The notes under the pieces are model-generated. The model saw only the letters and a program-made list of their open reading frames with translations. It ran no database searches and was not told the origin of the DNA. The translations under genes and the position numbers were made by a program. From contig CAZWPO010000017.1 in the NCBI GenBank assembly GCA_964635975.1, positions 3,465 to 67,464 of the forward strand: a DNA stretch of 64,000 nt. The letters are read 5' to 3'. Of this stretch, positions 52,200-61,683 are shown piece after piece. This DNA is from UBA5314 sp964635975. Lineage in GTDB: Bacteria; Bacillota; Syntrophomonadia; Syntrophomonadales; Syntrophomonadaceae. Numbering within the stretch: position 1 is the first letter of the stretch; each line of letters begins with the position of its first letter.

Positions 52200-54800
52200 T
52201 CACCAGGGTTTCATGTCGTACCAGTTTGCCCCCATCTTCACCGACACCTCGAGAGGCACTGCCAGGGTGCAAGCACCCTCCATATCAATCTTTAAAAGGC
52301 TCGCAACTTCTGGCAATTCTATTTTAGGGACCTCCAGGACCAGTTCGTCGTGCACCTGCAGCAAAAGCCGGGAGCGCAGTCCCATCTTCTGCAGGGATTT
52401 GAACACTTTAATCATAGCCACTTTGATAATATCTGCCGAGCTTCCCTGAATCGGAGTATTTAGAGCCATCCTTTCAGCATTGGCTTTGACCATACGATTG
52501 CTGGCATTCAGATCCGGCAGATAGCGCCGCCTCTTGAAAATGGTTTCCACATAACCCTGCTTGCGGCCTATTTCTACAATATCGCGCATATACTGTCTGA
52601 CTCCCGGGTAGCTATCCAGGTAATTATCAATATAGAGCCTGGCCTCGGCGCGGCTGACTCCTGTATCCCTGGCCAGCCCAAACTCACTTATTCCGTATAT
52701 AATTCCAAAGTTGACCGCTTTTGCGCGCCTGCGCAGGTCTTCGTCTACCTGGTCGATTGGCACGTGGAAGATTTCCGCGGCTGTACGCCGGTGTATGTCT
52801 ATCCCCTGTTTAAAGGTTTCGATCAGCATCTCATCCTGGCTTATATGGGCCAGGCATCGCAGGTCGATCTGGGAATAATCAGCTGCTACCAACAACCAGC
52901 CTTCATCACCTGGGACAAAGGCTTTACGTATTCTCCGCCCTTCTTCCATTTTAATTGGTATGTTCTGCAGATTCGGTTCCACACTGGACAGTCGCCCGGT
53001 AGCTGTTTGAGCTTGTTTAAAAATCGTATGCACCCGGCCGGTCCTTGAATGGATCAAACCCTGCAGGGCATCTACATAAGTAGATTTAAGCTTGGTCAAC
53101 TGCCGGTAATTCAATATATGAGGTATTATCTGGTGATCATCATGCAATTCCTCCAGAACCTCCGCCCCGGTGGCATAGCCGGTCTTTGTCTTCTTAATGA
53201 CCCGCAAACCCAGGTCCTCAAAAAGGACCTGCCCCAGTTGGCGGGGCGAATTAATATTGAAATCATGTCCGGCCATCATGAATATTTGCTGTTCGGACTG
53301 GCTTATCCTATCCCCAAGTTCCACCGAAAGAGCTGACAGCGTGCTTTTCTCCACCTTCACCCCGCAGAATTCCATGCGGGCCAAAATATTAGAAACTGGC
53401 ATCTCCATATCTTCGAGCAGTTCAATAAGCTCGACCGGCGTATCTTCCTGCATATGGCGGTACGCCTTCTGCAGATTATAGACCAGGAGATCTCTGCGTT
53501 CTTTGTCGATATGCAGATTTAGGTGCTTCAAAAATACAGCGGAAAGATCGTCCCCTACAAAAGCGGGATCGTTGACATAAGCAAGGAGCAGAGTGTCACC
53601 CGCCACTCCCTTAATGTCTATGCCCCGGGTCATGAGCAAGACCTCAATGCTCTTGGAATTGTGCACAATTTTTTTTACGTCATCGCTTTCCAGCAGCGAC
53701 CTCAGCCATTCCAGAGCATGCAGGTCCTTATCCATAGGAATATGGTAAACGATACCTTCCAACTCGATATATACTGCATGGAGATGCGCCCACATGGGAT
53801 GGTGATAATCGCTCACCAGTAGTAATCCGACGCTTTTGCCGCTGGCTTCTTTCCGAAGGGCAAAGATTTCATCCGCCCTACTTAAGGTTTTAAGTTCTGA
53901 CTCCTCTAAAATCCCGTTCTCGGATTCCTGCGAGTCCAGCGGCAGTGCCTTTAAAAGGCTGAAAAACTCCAACTTCTTGAACAGCTTAACAACATTTTCA
54001 CGATCCATTTTGCCGGGTCTAAAGCTATCCATATCACACTGAATATCCATGTCCCGGATGATAGTGGCCAGATGTCGGCTCAGATAAGCCTGTTCCTTAA
54101 ATTGGCTGAGCTTATCGCGCAATTTGGCATTGACCACACTGTCTAGATTAGCGTAAAGATTATCCAGATTATGATACTCTTTGACCAGCTTTATAGCGGT
54201 TTTGGGGCCTATCCCCGGAACGCCGGGAATATTATCGGAAGAATCACCCATCAGGGCTTTTATCTCGATCATGAGGCCGGGACCGACTTCCCACTTTTCG
54301 AAGACTTTATTTTCATCATAGGTTTCCATTTCCGTAATGCCTTTTCGGGTCATTAAGACCTGGGTAGCAGGGCCGACCAACTGCAGGGTGTCCCCATCGC
54401 CGGTAACAATGACTGACCTGATACCCTGGACTTCCGCCTGTTTGCTCAGCGTACCGATTATGTCGTCGGCTTCAAAACCCTCAACTTCCATCCACTGTAC
54501 TCCTAATGCCGATAGAACCTGGCGCAGAAGGTCAAACTGGCCCCGCAGTTCTTCGGGGGGTTCGCTGCGGTTGGCTTTGTAGTCCTCATAGGTTTCACTG
54601 CGAAAAGTCTTCCTGGACTTGTCAAAGGCGACCAGCACCAGGTCAGGCTTCTCCTGAGCCACTACTCGATTGTACATGGTGAGGAAGCCGTATATACCAT
54701 TGGTAAAAATTCCCTCCCGGGTATGCAGCAGTGGAAGAGCGTGAAAAGCCCTGAAGAGCAGGCTATTGCCGTCAATCAGCATCAATTTTTCTTTTATCAT
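52200..54800 (-). CDS. polA: DNA polymerase I
   Basis: 866 residues. The 5' nuclease domain begins LMLIDGNSLLFRAFHALP and includes GDSSDNIPGVPGIGPKTA; the central 3'-5' exonuclease domain lacks the catalytic Asp-X-Glu (the segment reads VGLLLVSDYHH), so proofreading is absent, as in many Firmicutes; the polymerase domain has DYSQIDLRCLAHIS, KAVNFGIIYG and LLQVHDELVLEVP. ATG 54800 follows GGGTGG. It opens the polA-mutM-ytaF-coaE run. Confidence 0.97.
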   Translation of the reverse strand: MIKEKLMLIDGNSLLFRAFHALPLLHTREGIFTNGIYGFLTMYNRVVAQEKPDLVLVAFDKSRKTFRSETYEDYKANRSEPPEELRGQFDLLRQVLSALGVQWMEVEGFEADDIIGTLSKQAEVQGIRSVIVTGDGDTLQLVGPATQVLMTRKGITEMETYDENKVFEKWEVGPGLMIEIKALMGDSSDNIPGVPGIGPKTAIKLVKEYHNLDNLYANLDSVVNAKLRDKLSQFKEQAYLSRHLATIIRDMDIQCDMDSFRPGKMDRENVVKLFKKLEFFSLLKALPLDSQESENGILEESELKTLSRADEIFALRKEASGKSVGLLLVSDYHHPMWAHLHAVYIELEGIVYHIPMDKDLHALEWLRSLLESDDVKKIVHNSKSIEVLLMTRGIDIKGVAGDTLLLAYVNDPAFVGDDLSAVFLKHLNLHIDKERRDLLVYNLQKAYRHMQEDTPVELIELLEDMEMPVSNILARMEFCGVKVEKSTLSALSVELGDRISQSEQQIFMMAGHDFNINSPRQLGQVLFEDLGLRVIKKTKTGYATGAEVLEELHDDHQIIPHILNYRQLTKLKSTYVDALQGLIHSRTGRVHTIFKQAQTATGRLSSVEPNLQNIPIKMEEGRRIRKAFVPGDEGWLLVAADYSQIDLRCLAHISQDEMLIETFKQGIDIHRRTAAEIFHVPIDQVDEDLRRRAKAVNFGIIYGISEFGLARDTGVSRAEARLYIDNYLDSYPGVRQYMRDIVEIGRKQGYVETIFKRRRYLPDLNASNRMVKANAERMALNTPIQGSSADIIKVAMIKVFKSLQKMGLRSRLLLQVHDELVLEVPKIELPEVASLLKIDMEGACTLAVPLEVSVKMGANWYDMKPW

Positions 54801-54924
54801 CTTAACACCCACCCTATGCACAAAAATCCGTCCTTATAATGATACCATTACTGAACCTCAAAAGAGAAAAGACTACTGCTTGACATCGCCTTTCAAAAAT
54901 AAAGTCCAAAGGCAAAAGAATAAA

Positions 54925-54962
54925 TCCCCTCAAAGCGCCAGGTGATCTGATGCTTGAGGGGA
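54925..54962 (-). terminator. Hairpin after the anti-sigma gene
   Basis: TCCCCTCAAAGC and GCTTGAGGGGA pair imperfectly (one bulge) over a 15-base loop. On the minus strand it is followed by ATTTATTCTTTT, consistent with ending the sigma/anti-sigma transcript about 85 bp past the stop. Confidence 0.65.
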
Positions 54963-55046
54963 AGGTCTACTGATCTTGTGTGCATTATCCTATATTCCAC
55001 CGGCGGTAGAAGGGATCAATCCTGCGCCTAGTTGATTTATAAAACC

Positions 55047-55397
55047 TTATTCAAGGGTCTTTTTTCGCCAGCGATAAAAGCGGATCAGATCGCCTTTTTT
55101 TCTCCCTCCTACTCCCCTAGGGACAAGAGATCTAATCTTGCTGCTCATATCCGCCATCCATGGTTTATCAGGGGGGGGCTCATCCTGCAGGCGTCTTAAC
55201 ACGTCTTCCACAAATCCGACTGGTGCCTGGGGGCTGTTCATATTAGCCATCGCCCGGCGCAGCAACAGCATGTTATTAGCCATAAGGAGGCATGACGAGC
55301 AAACCGCCAAATGCTCCTCAACCAGAAGCGTTTCCTTTTCGTCGGTCATTTCGTCGATATATGGCGAGATAAGATCCCTGACCCTTTTGCACCTCAA
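55047..55397 (-). CDS. Anti-sigma factor with zinc-binding HxxxCxxC domain
   Basis: 116 residues. The N-terminal module has RCKRVRDLISPYIDEM, then HLAVCSSC at about 28-35, the zinc-finger anti-sigma (zf-HC2) pattern. No membrane helix is evident, so it is a soluble ZAS protein that may respond to redox. Start is assigned to TTG 55397, with GGGGGGCG before it, giving the usual short N-terminus; the open frame is longer. It follows the sigma gene by 36 bp and should bind its product. Confidence 0.8.
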   Translation of the reverse strand: MRCKRVRDLISPYIDEMTDEKETLLVEEHLAVCSSCLLMANNMLLLRRAMANMNSPQAPVGFVEDVLRRLQDEPPPDKPWMADMSSKIRSLVPRGVGGRKKGDLIRFYRWRKKTLE

Positions 55398-55433
55398 TAA
55401 TAGCGCCCCCCGCTGCAACACCAGGGAATTGAC

Positions 55434-56000
55434 CTAACTGCTGATCCTGTCCCTAAACACTATGCGTGCCCTGCTCAGGCGCGATTTCACAGTGCCCACA
55501 GAACACTTCAAAACGTCCGCAATTTCTGCATAACTAAGATCCATCATATCTCGTAACACTAAAATGGTTTTGTACTCGGGTTTCAGTTTGCTTAAAACAC
55601 TCTGTATGTATTCGGAATATTCCTTCCGCTCGTATATCGCATCAGCTCTGGGCGCAGGGTCAACCAGTTCTTTATCGACCTCCTCTCCATTCTGAACCTC
55701 CAGCGGTTCATCCAACGAAAGCGGTGTTATTCTGCGTTTTCTTCTCCTGAGTTCGTCTAGACAAACGTTGGTCGTTATCCGGTATAACCAGGTTCCGAAA
55801 CTGGAATTGCCTTTAAAGGTGCCAAGGGACCGGTAGGCTTTGAGAAACGCTTCCTGGGCCATATCGTAAGCATCCTGCTCGTTTCCCATGTACCTGTAAG
55901 CCAGTGTATATATTTTGTTCTGATAAATAACTACCAGTTCCCCAAATGCATCTGTATCACCTTGCAGGCTTCTTTTGAGCAATTGCTCCTCTGAAGTCAT
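55434..56000 (-). CDS. ECF-family RNA polymerase sigma factor
   Basis: 188 residues, sigma-W/RpoE type. Region 2 has YMGNEQDAYDMAQEAFLKAYRSL near 35-60 and SFGTWLYRITTNVCLDELRRRKR near 66-88; region 4 has LRDMMDLSYAEIADVLKCSVGTVKSRLSRAR near 148-178. ATG 56000 is used. Paired with the downstream zinc anti-sigma gene. Target regulon unknown; the adjoining polA run could be part of it but no matching promoters were seen. Confidence 0.93.
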   Translation of the reverse strand: MTSEEQLLKRSLQGDTDAFGELVVIYQNKIYTLAYRYMGNEQDAYDMAQEAFLKAYRSLGTFKGNSSFGTWLYRITTNVCLDELRRRKRRITPLSLDEPLEVQNGEEVDKELVDPAPRADAIYERKEYSEYIQSVLSKLKPEYKTILVLRDMMDLSYAEIADVLKCSVGTVKSRLSRARIVFRDRISS

Positions 56001-56282
56001 AGGGTAATCTCCTTAAGCAGTCTATGAAGAAATTTTTTATCGCACCCCCTAAACGCATATTATACTTTATTTTCGCCGGTATAGTTCCATTTCCTCCATT
56101 TTTCATTCTGTATAATAATAGCACTGCATGTGATAGTATCCTGAATTGGAGCAATCCCACCTCGCCTGCTTTTAGCTGGAAAACTCCAGCCACATTGTCT
56201 CCAATTCCCCAAGCGCCTTTCGCTCCTTGACAACTCCGAAGAAGGCCATTATAATTAGGTTTGCATTGAAAATTCAGTTTAC

Positions 56283-56367
56283 GCCAGAGTGTCGGAATTG
56301 GCAGACGAGCGCGACTCAAAATCGTGTGCCGCGAGGCGTGTGGGTTCGAGTCCCACCTCTGGCACCA
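56283..56367 (+). tRNA. tRNA-Leu, anticodon CAA
   Basis: Acceptor arm GCCAGAG pairs with CTCTGGC, the discriminator A and CCA are encoded, the T arm GTGGGTTCGAGTCCCAC is perfect, and the long variable arm (GTGCCGCGAGGCGT) marks a class II tRNA. The anticodon loop CTCAAAA gives CAA, reading UUG. The 3' part is duplicated in degenerate form at 63167-63229, so this gene is the likely integration site of the island to its right. Confidence 0.95.
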
Positions 56368-56393
56368 AAGAAAAATAGAGGGTTACAGCCCTC
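56331..56393 (+). repeat. Left att-like direct repeat (3' end of tRNA-Leu)
   Basis: Left copy of a 63-bp direct repeat covering the variable arm, T arm, CCA end and the terminator after the tRNA. It pairs with 63167-63229 at about 70-75% identity counted by eye. Confidence 0.8.
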
Positions 56394-56402
56394 TTTATTT
56401 TT
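56377..56402 (+). terminator. Terminator of tRNA-Leu
   Basis: AGAGGG-TTACAG-CCCTCT followed by TTATTTTTTT, just after the tRNA. Confidence 0.85.
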
Positions 56403-56587
56403 TTCTCATTGCTTCACGAATTAATTTACATCCAATTTTACAGCCAATTTAAAAATCAAGCATTCGAATTGATCGTCCTTTGTTCATTAAGGCCCACTTC
56501 TAGTAAATGAAGGAATGTGTAGAAGAATGTTGAAGTAAAAATAAAGATAAAGCGTTTCCGCCTTAAAAATTATAGAGGTTCACTTTA

Positions 56588-57424
56588 ATGGTAGATTTCT
56601 TAATCGAACATTGGTTTATAACAGCGGTTATTATTGCAATCGTGATATACGTTTTAAATTCGGAAGGTTCATCTCGCCAGAGCTTTGAGCAACGCCAGTT
56701 GAATGATATAAAATTTAGAGCTGATTATTTACGCAAAGCAGAAATTGGAAAACTAATTGAATTTAAATTGACAAAGATTCATAATTTGCTCTTACTATCT
56801 CCATCTGACTTTCAAGATGCGGTTATTCACATGTATTCTGAGCTAGGTTATGAAGTAACTCATCCCCTTCATATCAATAACAAGGGTAAGAATGCAATAC
56901 TCATAAAGGATGGAAAGAAGTACTTAGTCGAATGCAAACGTTGGGATTTGGCTAAAAAGGTTGGCCGACCTGACCTAATGAAGTTTTTTGCAGCAATTAA
57001 GGAAGAAAGAGCTGAAAAGGGATTTTTAATAACAACTGGACAATTCACAAGTACCGCCTATGAATATGCTTCTAAAAACCAAATTGAGCTGGTTGATGGA
57101 TACAAACTTGTAGATTTAATGAAAACTACTTTTCACGAAAAGGTTGATGATATTCAGATCAAGCTTATGTGCCAACAGTGCGGTGATATAGTTAATTTTA
57201 ATCTTTCGGATGAAGGGACTGCTGGATTATGTAAGAAAGGCCATCAAGTAGAATTTAAGCTAAAATCTTGGGAGCTATCACCATCAGAGCTAAAGATTAG
57301 GCAATATTGTCCAAGGTGCGGTGGCACGCTTAAACTTCGGACTGGTAAATACGGTGAATTTTGGGGTTGCAGCAATTTTAATAAAAGAAATAGATGTACA
57401 TATACTAAACCGATAAATAAGTAA
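56588..57424 (+). CDS. Membrane-anchored Mrr-like restriction endonuclease with topoisomerase-type zinc finger
   Basis: 278 residues. One N-terminal transmembrane helix (8-22) is followed by an Mrr-type PD-(D/E)xK nuclease (about 75-175: GYEVT, then ILIKDGKKYLVECKRW with the catalytic Glu-Cys-Lys). A C-terminal topoisomerase DNA-binding zinc finger (CPRCGGTLKLRTGKYGEFWGCSNF) follows a second CxxC pair (CQQCGD, CKKGH). It should cut foreign, perhaps methylated, DNA near the membrane. Codon choice is more AT-rich than the core genes, consistent with acquisition. First gene of the island. Confidence 0.87.
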   Translation: MVDFLIEHWFITAVIIAIVIYVLNSEGSSRQSFEQRQLNDIKFRADYLRKAEIGKLIEFKLTKIHNLLLLSPSDFQDAVIHMYSELGYEVTHPLHINNKGKNAILIKDGKKYLVECKRWDLAKKVGRPDLMKFFAAIKEERAEKGFLITTGQFTSTAYEYASKNQIELVDGYKLVDLMKTTFHEKVDDIQIKLMCQQCGDIVNFNLSDEGTAGLCKKGHQVEFKLKSWELSPSELKIRQYCPRCGGTLKLRTGKYGEFWGCSNFNKRNRCTYTKPINK

Positions 57425-57480
57425 AAATACACCAGAGAGAACTAAATTAGCCAATTTTAATATGCGTACGGAGTTTAATC

Positions 57481-60237
57481 ATGAACCAAAATCCGGAGCA
57501 AAGTGCAAGAGACAATATAGACAAGCAGCTCAGGGAATGCGGGTGGTTGATTCAAGATATGAAGGGAATCAGACTGCAGGCAGGCTTGGGTGTTGCTGTA
57601 CGCGAGTATCCCACTGATCAGGGTCCAGCTGATTACATTCTCTTCGTTGAGGGCAAGCCGGTCGGAGTTATTGAGGCTAAACGTGAAGATTCTGGATTTA
57701 AACTGACTACAGTTGAGGAACAGTCAGGCAAATATGCAGCCAGCAAATTAAAATATCTAAATAATGAACCTCTGCCCTTCATATATGAAAGCACCGGTGT
57801 GATTACTCACTTCACCGACTGCCGTGATCCAAAACCCAGAGCCCGAGAAATCTTTACCTTCCACCAACCCGAAACCCTCCGGGACTGGCATAGAGCTAAA
57901 AAATCTTTACGCCAGAGCCTGCAAAACCTGCCTCTGCTTGATAACCAGGGTTTTCGTGAATGCCAGGTGAATGCCATTGCCAATTTGGATATTTCGTTTA
58001 AAGACAATCGTCCCCGGGCCCTGGTTCAGATGGCTACCGGAGCCGGAAAAACCTTTACTGCTATTACAGCAATTTACCGTTTGCTGAAATTTGCCAATGT
58101 TAAACGGGTTCTTTTCCTGGTGGATACCAGAAACCTAGGAGAACAGGCTGAGCAAGAATTCATGGCCTACCTTCCTAATGATGACAACCGCAAATTTACC
58201 GAGCTTTATAATGTTCAGCGTCTAAAATCCAGCTATGTGGCTACCGACAGCCAGGTCTGCATCAGCACCATTCAGCGCCTCTACTCGATTCTTAAGGGAG
58301 AGGAGCTAGAAGAGTCCGCCGAGGAGAATAACCCCGCTGAGTCCCGCTGGAATAAACGAGAGCCGGTGCCGGTAGTATATAACCCCAGACTCCCTATTGA
58401 GTTCTTTGACGTAGTGATAATCGATGAATGCCACCGCAGCATTTATAATCTCTGGAAGCAGGTATTGGATTATTTCGATGCCTTTTTAATCGGACTAACT
58501 GCAACCCCTGACCAGCGCACCTTTGGCTTCTTCAACCAGAATGTGGTCAGCGAGTATACCCATGAAGAAGCGGTAGCTGATGGAGTTAATGTTGGGTATG
58601 AAGTCTTTATCATAGAGACCGAAATCAGCAGAAAAGGCTCCGCTATCTGGCAGGGAGAATGGGTAGATCGGCGCGAGAAGCTTTCCCGCAGGAAACGGTG
58701 GGAACAATTAGATGAGGACTTTTCGTATAGCGGCAAGGATCTGGATAAAGAAGTTGTCAATCCAAGCCAGATCCGAGCAGTTGTCCGGACTTTCAAGGAA
58801 AGGTTGTCTGAGATCTTTCCGGATAGAAAAGAGGTGCCAAAGACTCTGATATTTGCCAAGGACGATAGCCATGCTGATGATATCATCCAAATTGTCAGAG
58901 AGGATTTCGCTGAAAGCAATCAGTTCTGCAAGAAGGTTACTTATAAAACAGAGGAAGATCCGAAGTCGATCTTGGCGCAATTTCGTAATGATTATTATCC
59001 CCGCATTGCCGTAACGGTAGATATGATCGCTACCGGTACTGATGTGCGCCCCTTGGAATGCTTGATTTTCATGCGCGATGTTAAGAGCAAGAACTACTTC
59101 GAGCAGATGAAAGGCCGCGGGACCAGGATTATTACTCTGGATGATTTGCGTAAGGTGACACCTTCGGCCACCTATACCAAAGACCATTTTGTCATCATTG
59201 ATGCCGTGGGTGTGACCAAATCCACTAAGACTGATAGCCGCCCTCTGGACCGCAAGCCCGGTGTGCCGTTAAAAGACCTATTGACTGCCGTAGCGGTAGG
59301 TGCGCGCGATGAAGATCTTTTTACTACCCTGGCCGGACGCCTGGCTCGATTGGAGCAGATACTAACACCTCAAGAAAAGGAGCAGTTTTCGGAAAAAGCC
59401 CATGGCAAGAGTATAAACCAGGTGGTAAAAGCCTTGCTGGGCGCTTACGATCCAGACGCCGTTGAGAGCCGAGCCCTGTCTGATCTTGTGCTTCCGCCTA
59501 ACCAGTCGCCTGGAGAAGCACAGCTGTCGGCAGCACAGGAGACGCTTATAAAGATCGCTGCCGCACCATTTTCGGGAGAGCTAAATGCCTTTATAGAAAA
59601 CGTTCGCAAGATTCATGAACAGGTTATAGATAATACTAACATCGATACGGTAGAATTTGCTGGGTGGGATATAGAAGTTAAGGACAAAGCATTTGAGCTT
59701 CTGCAGGATTTTAAATCCTATCTGGAGGCTCATAAGGATGAGATTACCGCCCTGCAAATTTATTATAGCCAGCCCTATCGCCGGCGAGAGATAACGGAGA
59801 AGATGATAAAAGAAGTACTGAACCTGATTAAAGCAGACAAGCCGGCTCTTGCCCCTTTGCGGGTCTGGAAAGCCTACGAACAGCTTGATAACACAAGCAG
59901 AAGCTCTCCTAAAACTGAGCTTACTGCCCTGGTAGCTTTGATAAGGCGGGTGATCGGAATTGATGAAGTCCTTACCCCATATGACAAGACCGTGGACCGC
60001 AATTTCCAGGATTGGATCTTTAAGAAGCATGCCGGGGCTGGAGAAAAATTCACGGAGGAACAGATGGCCTGGCTGCGCATGATGAAGGACCAAATAGCGA
60101 TTTCATTCCACTTGGAAAGAGAAGATTTCGATTACGATCCATTCAATGCCCAGGGCGGCCTCGGAAAAGCCTGGCAGCTTTTCGGGGATAAAACGGATGA
60201 GATTATTCAAGAGTTGAATGAGGTATTGGTGGCTTAG
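57481..60237 (+). CDS. hsdR: Type I restriction enzyme, motor/nuclease subunit
   Basis: 918 residues. N-terminal HSDR nuclease domain has the PD-ExK pattern as ADYILFVEGKPVGVIEAKRE (Asp51, Glu65, Lys67). Walker A is MATGAGKTF at 184-192 and the DEAD-type box DECH at 315-318; later helicase motifs (VTVDMIATGTDVRP and QMKGRGTR) are intact, with an EcoEI-R type C-terminal domain. The subunit translocates and cuts DNA in the R2M2S complex. ATG 57481 is used. It opens the hsdR-hsdS-hsdM operon; the order is unusual. Confidence 0.96.
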   Translation: MNQNPEQSARDNIDKQLRECGWLIQDMKGIRLQAGLGVAVREYPTDQGPADYILFVEGKPVGVIEAKREDSGFKLTTVEEQSGKYAASKLKYLNNEPLPFIYESTGVITHFTDCRDPKPRAREIFTFHQPETLRDWHRAKKSLRQSLQNLPLLDNQGFRECQVNAIANLDISFKDNRPRALVQMATGAGKTFTAITAIYRLLKFANVKRVLFLVDTRNLGEQAEQEFMAYLPNDDNRKFTELYNVQRLKSSYVATDSQVCISTIQRLYSILKGEELEESAEENNPAESRWNKREPVPVVYNPRLPIEFFDVVIIDECHRSIYNLWKQVLDYFDAFLIGLTATPDQRTFGFFNQNVVSEYTHEEAVADGVNVGYEVFIIETEISRKGSAIWQGEWVDRREKLSRRKRWEQLDEDFSYSGKDLDKEVVNPSQIRAVVRTFKERLSEIFPDRKEVPKTLIFAKDDSHADDIIQIVREDFAESNQFCKKVTYKTEEDPKSILAQFRNDYYPRIAVTVDMIATGTDVRPLECLIFMRDVKSKNYFEQMKGRGTRIITLDDLRKVTPSATYTKDHFVIIDAVGVTKSTKTDSRPLDRKPGVPLKDLLTAVAVGARDEDLFTTLAGRLARLEQILTPQEKEQFSEKAHGKSINQVVKALLGAYDPDAVESRALSDLVLPPNQSPGEAQLSAAQETLIKIAAAPFSGELNAFIENVRKIHEQVIDNTNIDTVEFAGWDIEVKDKAFELLQDFKSYLEAHKDEITALQIYYSQPYRRREITEKMIKEVLNLIKADKPALAPLRVWKAYEQLDNTSRSSPKTELTALVALIRRVIGIDEVLTPYDKTVDRNFQDWIFKKHAGAGEKFTEEQMAWLRMMKDQIAISFHLEREDFDYDPFNAQGGLGKAWQLFGDKTDEIIQELNEVLVA

Positions 60238-60240
60238 CAG

Positions 60241-61683
60241 ATGGCAATTAATATTTTAGGCGATAGTTTTTCGCCACAGTGGCGCTTATGCGAACTTTCA
60301 GACATATCAGAAATAACGATGGGCCAATCCCCTTCTTCAAGTACCTATAATTATGAGGGTATAGGCTTGCCATTCTTTCAAGGTAAAGCAGAATTTTCTG
60401 ATATTCACCCAATAGTTGAGAAATGGTGTAACCAACCCAATAAAATTGCTGAACCTGATGATATTTTGCTATCCGTTAGAGCGCCGGTTGGTTCAGTTAA
60501 TATTGCCGATCAAACATGTTGCATAGGCCGTGGTTTGGCTGCAATCAAATATCATCAATGCAACAAATGGGTATATTATTATTTTAAACTTATTGAGAAA
60601 AAGTTAGATGAACATGGAACTGGTACTACCTTCAGAGCAATATCCCGTGAAATAACGCGGTCATTAGTTATTCCTATCCCTCCTCTTCCCGAACAGCGCC
60701 GCATCGTGGCAAAAATAGAAGAGCTTTTCAGTGAATTGGGCAAAGGTGTTGAGCTACTAAAAACCCTCCAGCAACAGTTAAAAGTCTACCGCCAGTCGGT
60801 CCTCAAATCGGCATTTGAAGGGAAGCTGACGGAAGAATGGCGAAAAGGTTATAGCTCATTAAATGATAATCACTCAATTAAACCGCCGCTTGTTAACAAA
60901 GCAAAAGCCATAGCAGTTATCCCTGATATACAATTACCATCCGGTTGGGTGTGGGTGGTAAGCGGAGATCTCTTTGATTTTGTTACAAGTGGATCACGGG
61001 GATGGGCTAAATATTATTCTGATTCAGGGGCCATTTTTATCCGTATAACCAACTTGGATTTTGATAGTTTAGAATTAGATCTCAATGGCAACATACAGTA
61101 TGTCACCCCCCCGTCTGGTTCTGAAGGAATCAGGACTAGAGTCATGGAAGGTGATTTTCTATTTTCTATAACTGGATACTTAGGTATGTTTGCTATAGCA
61201 CCCACACTAGAGGAAGCTTACGTTAACCAGCATATTGCATTATGTAGACCTATTCCAGGGTTTAATAAAAAGTATCTGGGTTATTGGATAATATCAAAGT
61301 CGGGAGGTTATCACTACTTAAATCTGCTTCAAAAGGGCGCAACGAAGGCCGGGTTAGGCTTAGATGATATCAGGAGCTTCCCAGTACCTATATGTTCCTT
61401 AGAAGAACAACAACTAATAGTCCAGGAAATCGAATGCAGGCTTTCTGTTGCCGATAAACTTGATGAAATCATAGAGCAAACCCTGCAACAGGCTATAGCA
61501 CTGCGCCAGAGCATTTTGAAAAAAGCCTTTGAAGGGCGTCTATTATCAGAAGCTGAGTTGGATGAAGTCCGCCGAGAACCGGACTGGGAACCGGCCAGTG
61601 TTTTGCTGGAGAGGATCAAAGCTCAGAAGGCTGCTATAGATCAACCAAAGAAAACTGTCAAGAAAGGCAAAAAGCAAGTATGA
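60241..61683 (+). CDS. hsdS: Type I restriction enzyme, specificity subunit
   Basis: 480 residues with two target-recognition domains (about 5-150 and 215-390), each followed by a conserved helical spacer: IPIPPLPEQRRIVAKIEELF near 145-164 and PICSLEEQQLIVQEIECRL near 385-403. Fits the standard HsdS layout and sets the DNA sequence recognised. It starts four bases after the hsdR stop and its last codons overlap the hsdM start (ATGA). Lower GC than the flanking R and M genes, as is usual for TRDs. Confidence 0.95.
   Translation: MAINILGDSFSPQWRLCELSDISEITMGQSPSSSTYNYEGIGLPFFQGKAEFSDIHPIVEKWCNQPNKIAEPDDILLSVRAPVGSVNIADQTCCIGRGLAAIKYHQCNKWVYYYFKLIEKKLDEHGTGTTFRAISREITRSLVIPIPPLPEQRRIVAKIEELFSELGKGVELLKTLQQQLKVYRQSVLKSAFEGKLTEEWRKGYSSLNDNHSIKPPLVNKAKAIAVIPDIQLPSGWVWVVSGDLFDFVTSGSRGWAKYYSDSGAIFIRITNLDFDSLELDLNGNIQYVTPPSGSEGIRTRVMEGDFLFSITGYLGMFAIAPTLEEAYVNQHIALCRPIPGFNKKYLGYWIISKSGGYHYLNLLQKGATKAGLGLDDIRSFPVPICSLEEQQLIVQEIECRLSVADKLDEIIEQTLQQAIALRQSILKKAFEGRLLSEAELDEVRREPDWEPASVLLERIKAQKAAIDQPKKTVKKGKKQV

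Noticed and set aside
55957..56319. Open frame of 120 codons antisense to tRNA-Leu and the sigma gene start
   Set aside because: It runs across the tRNA gene, has no ribosome site and no protein-like features.
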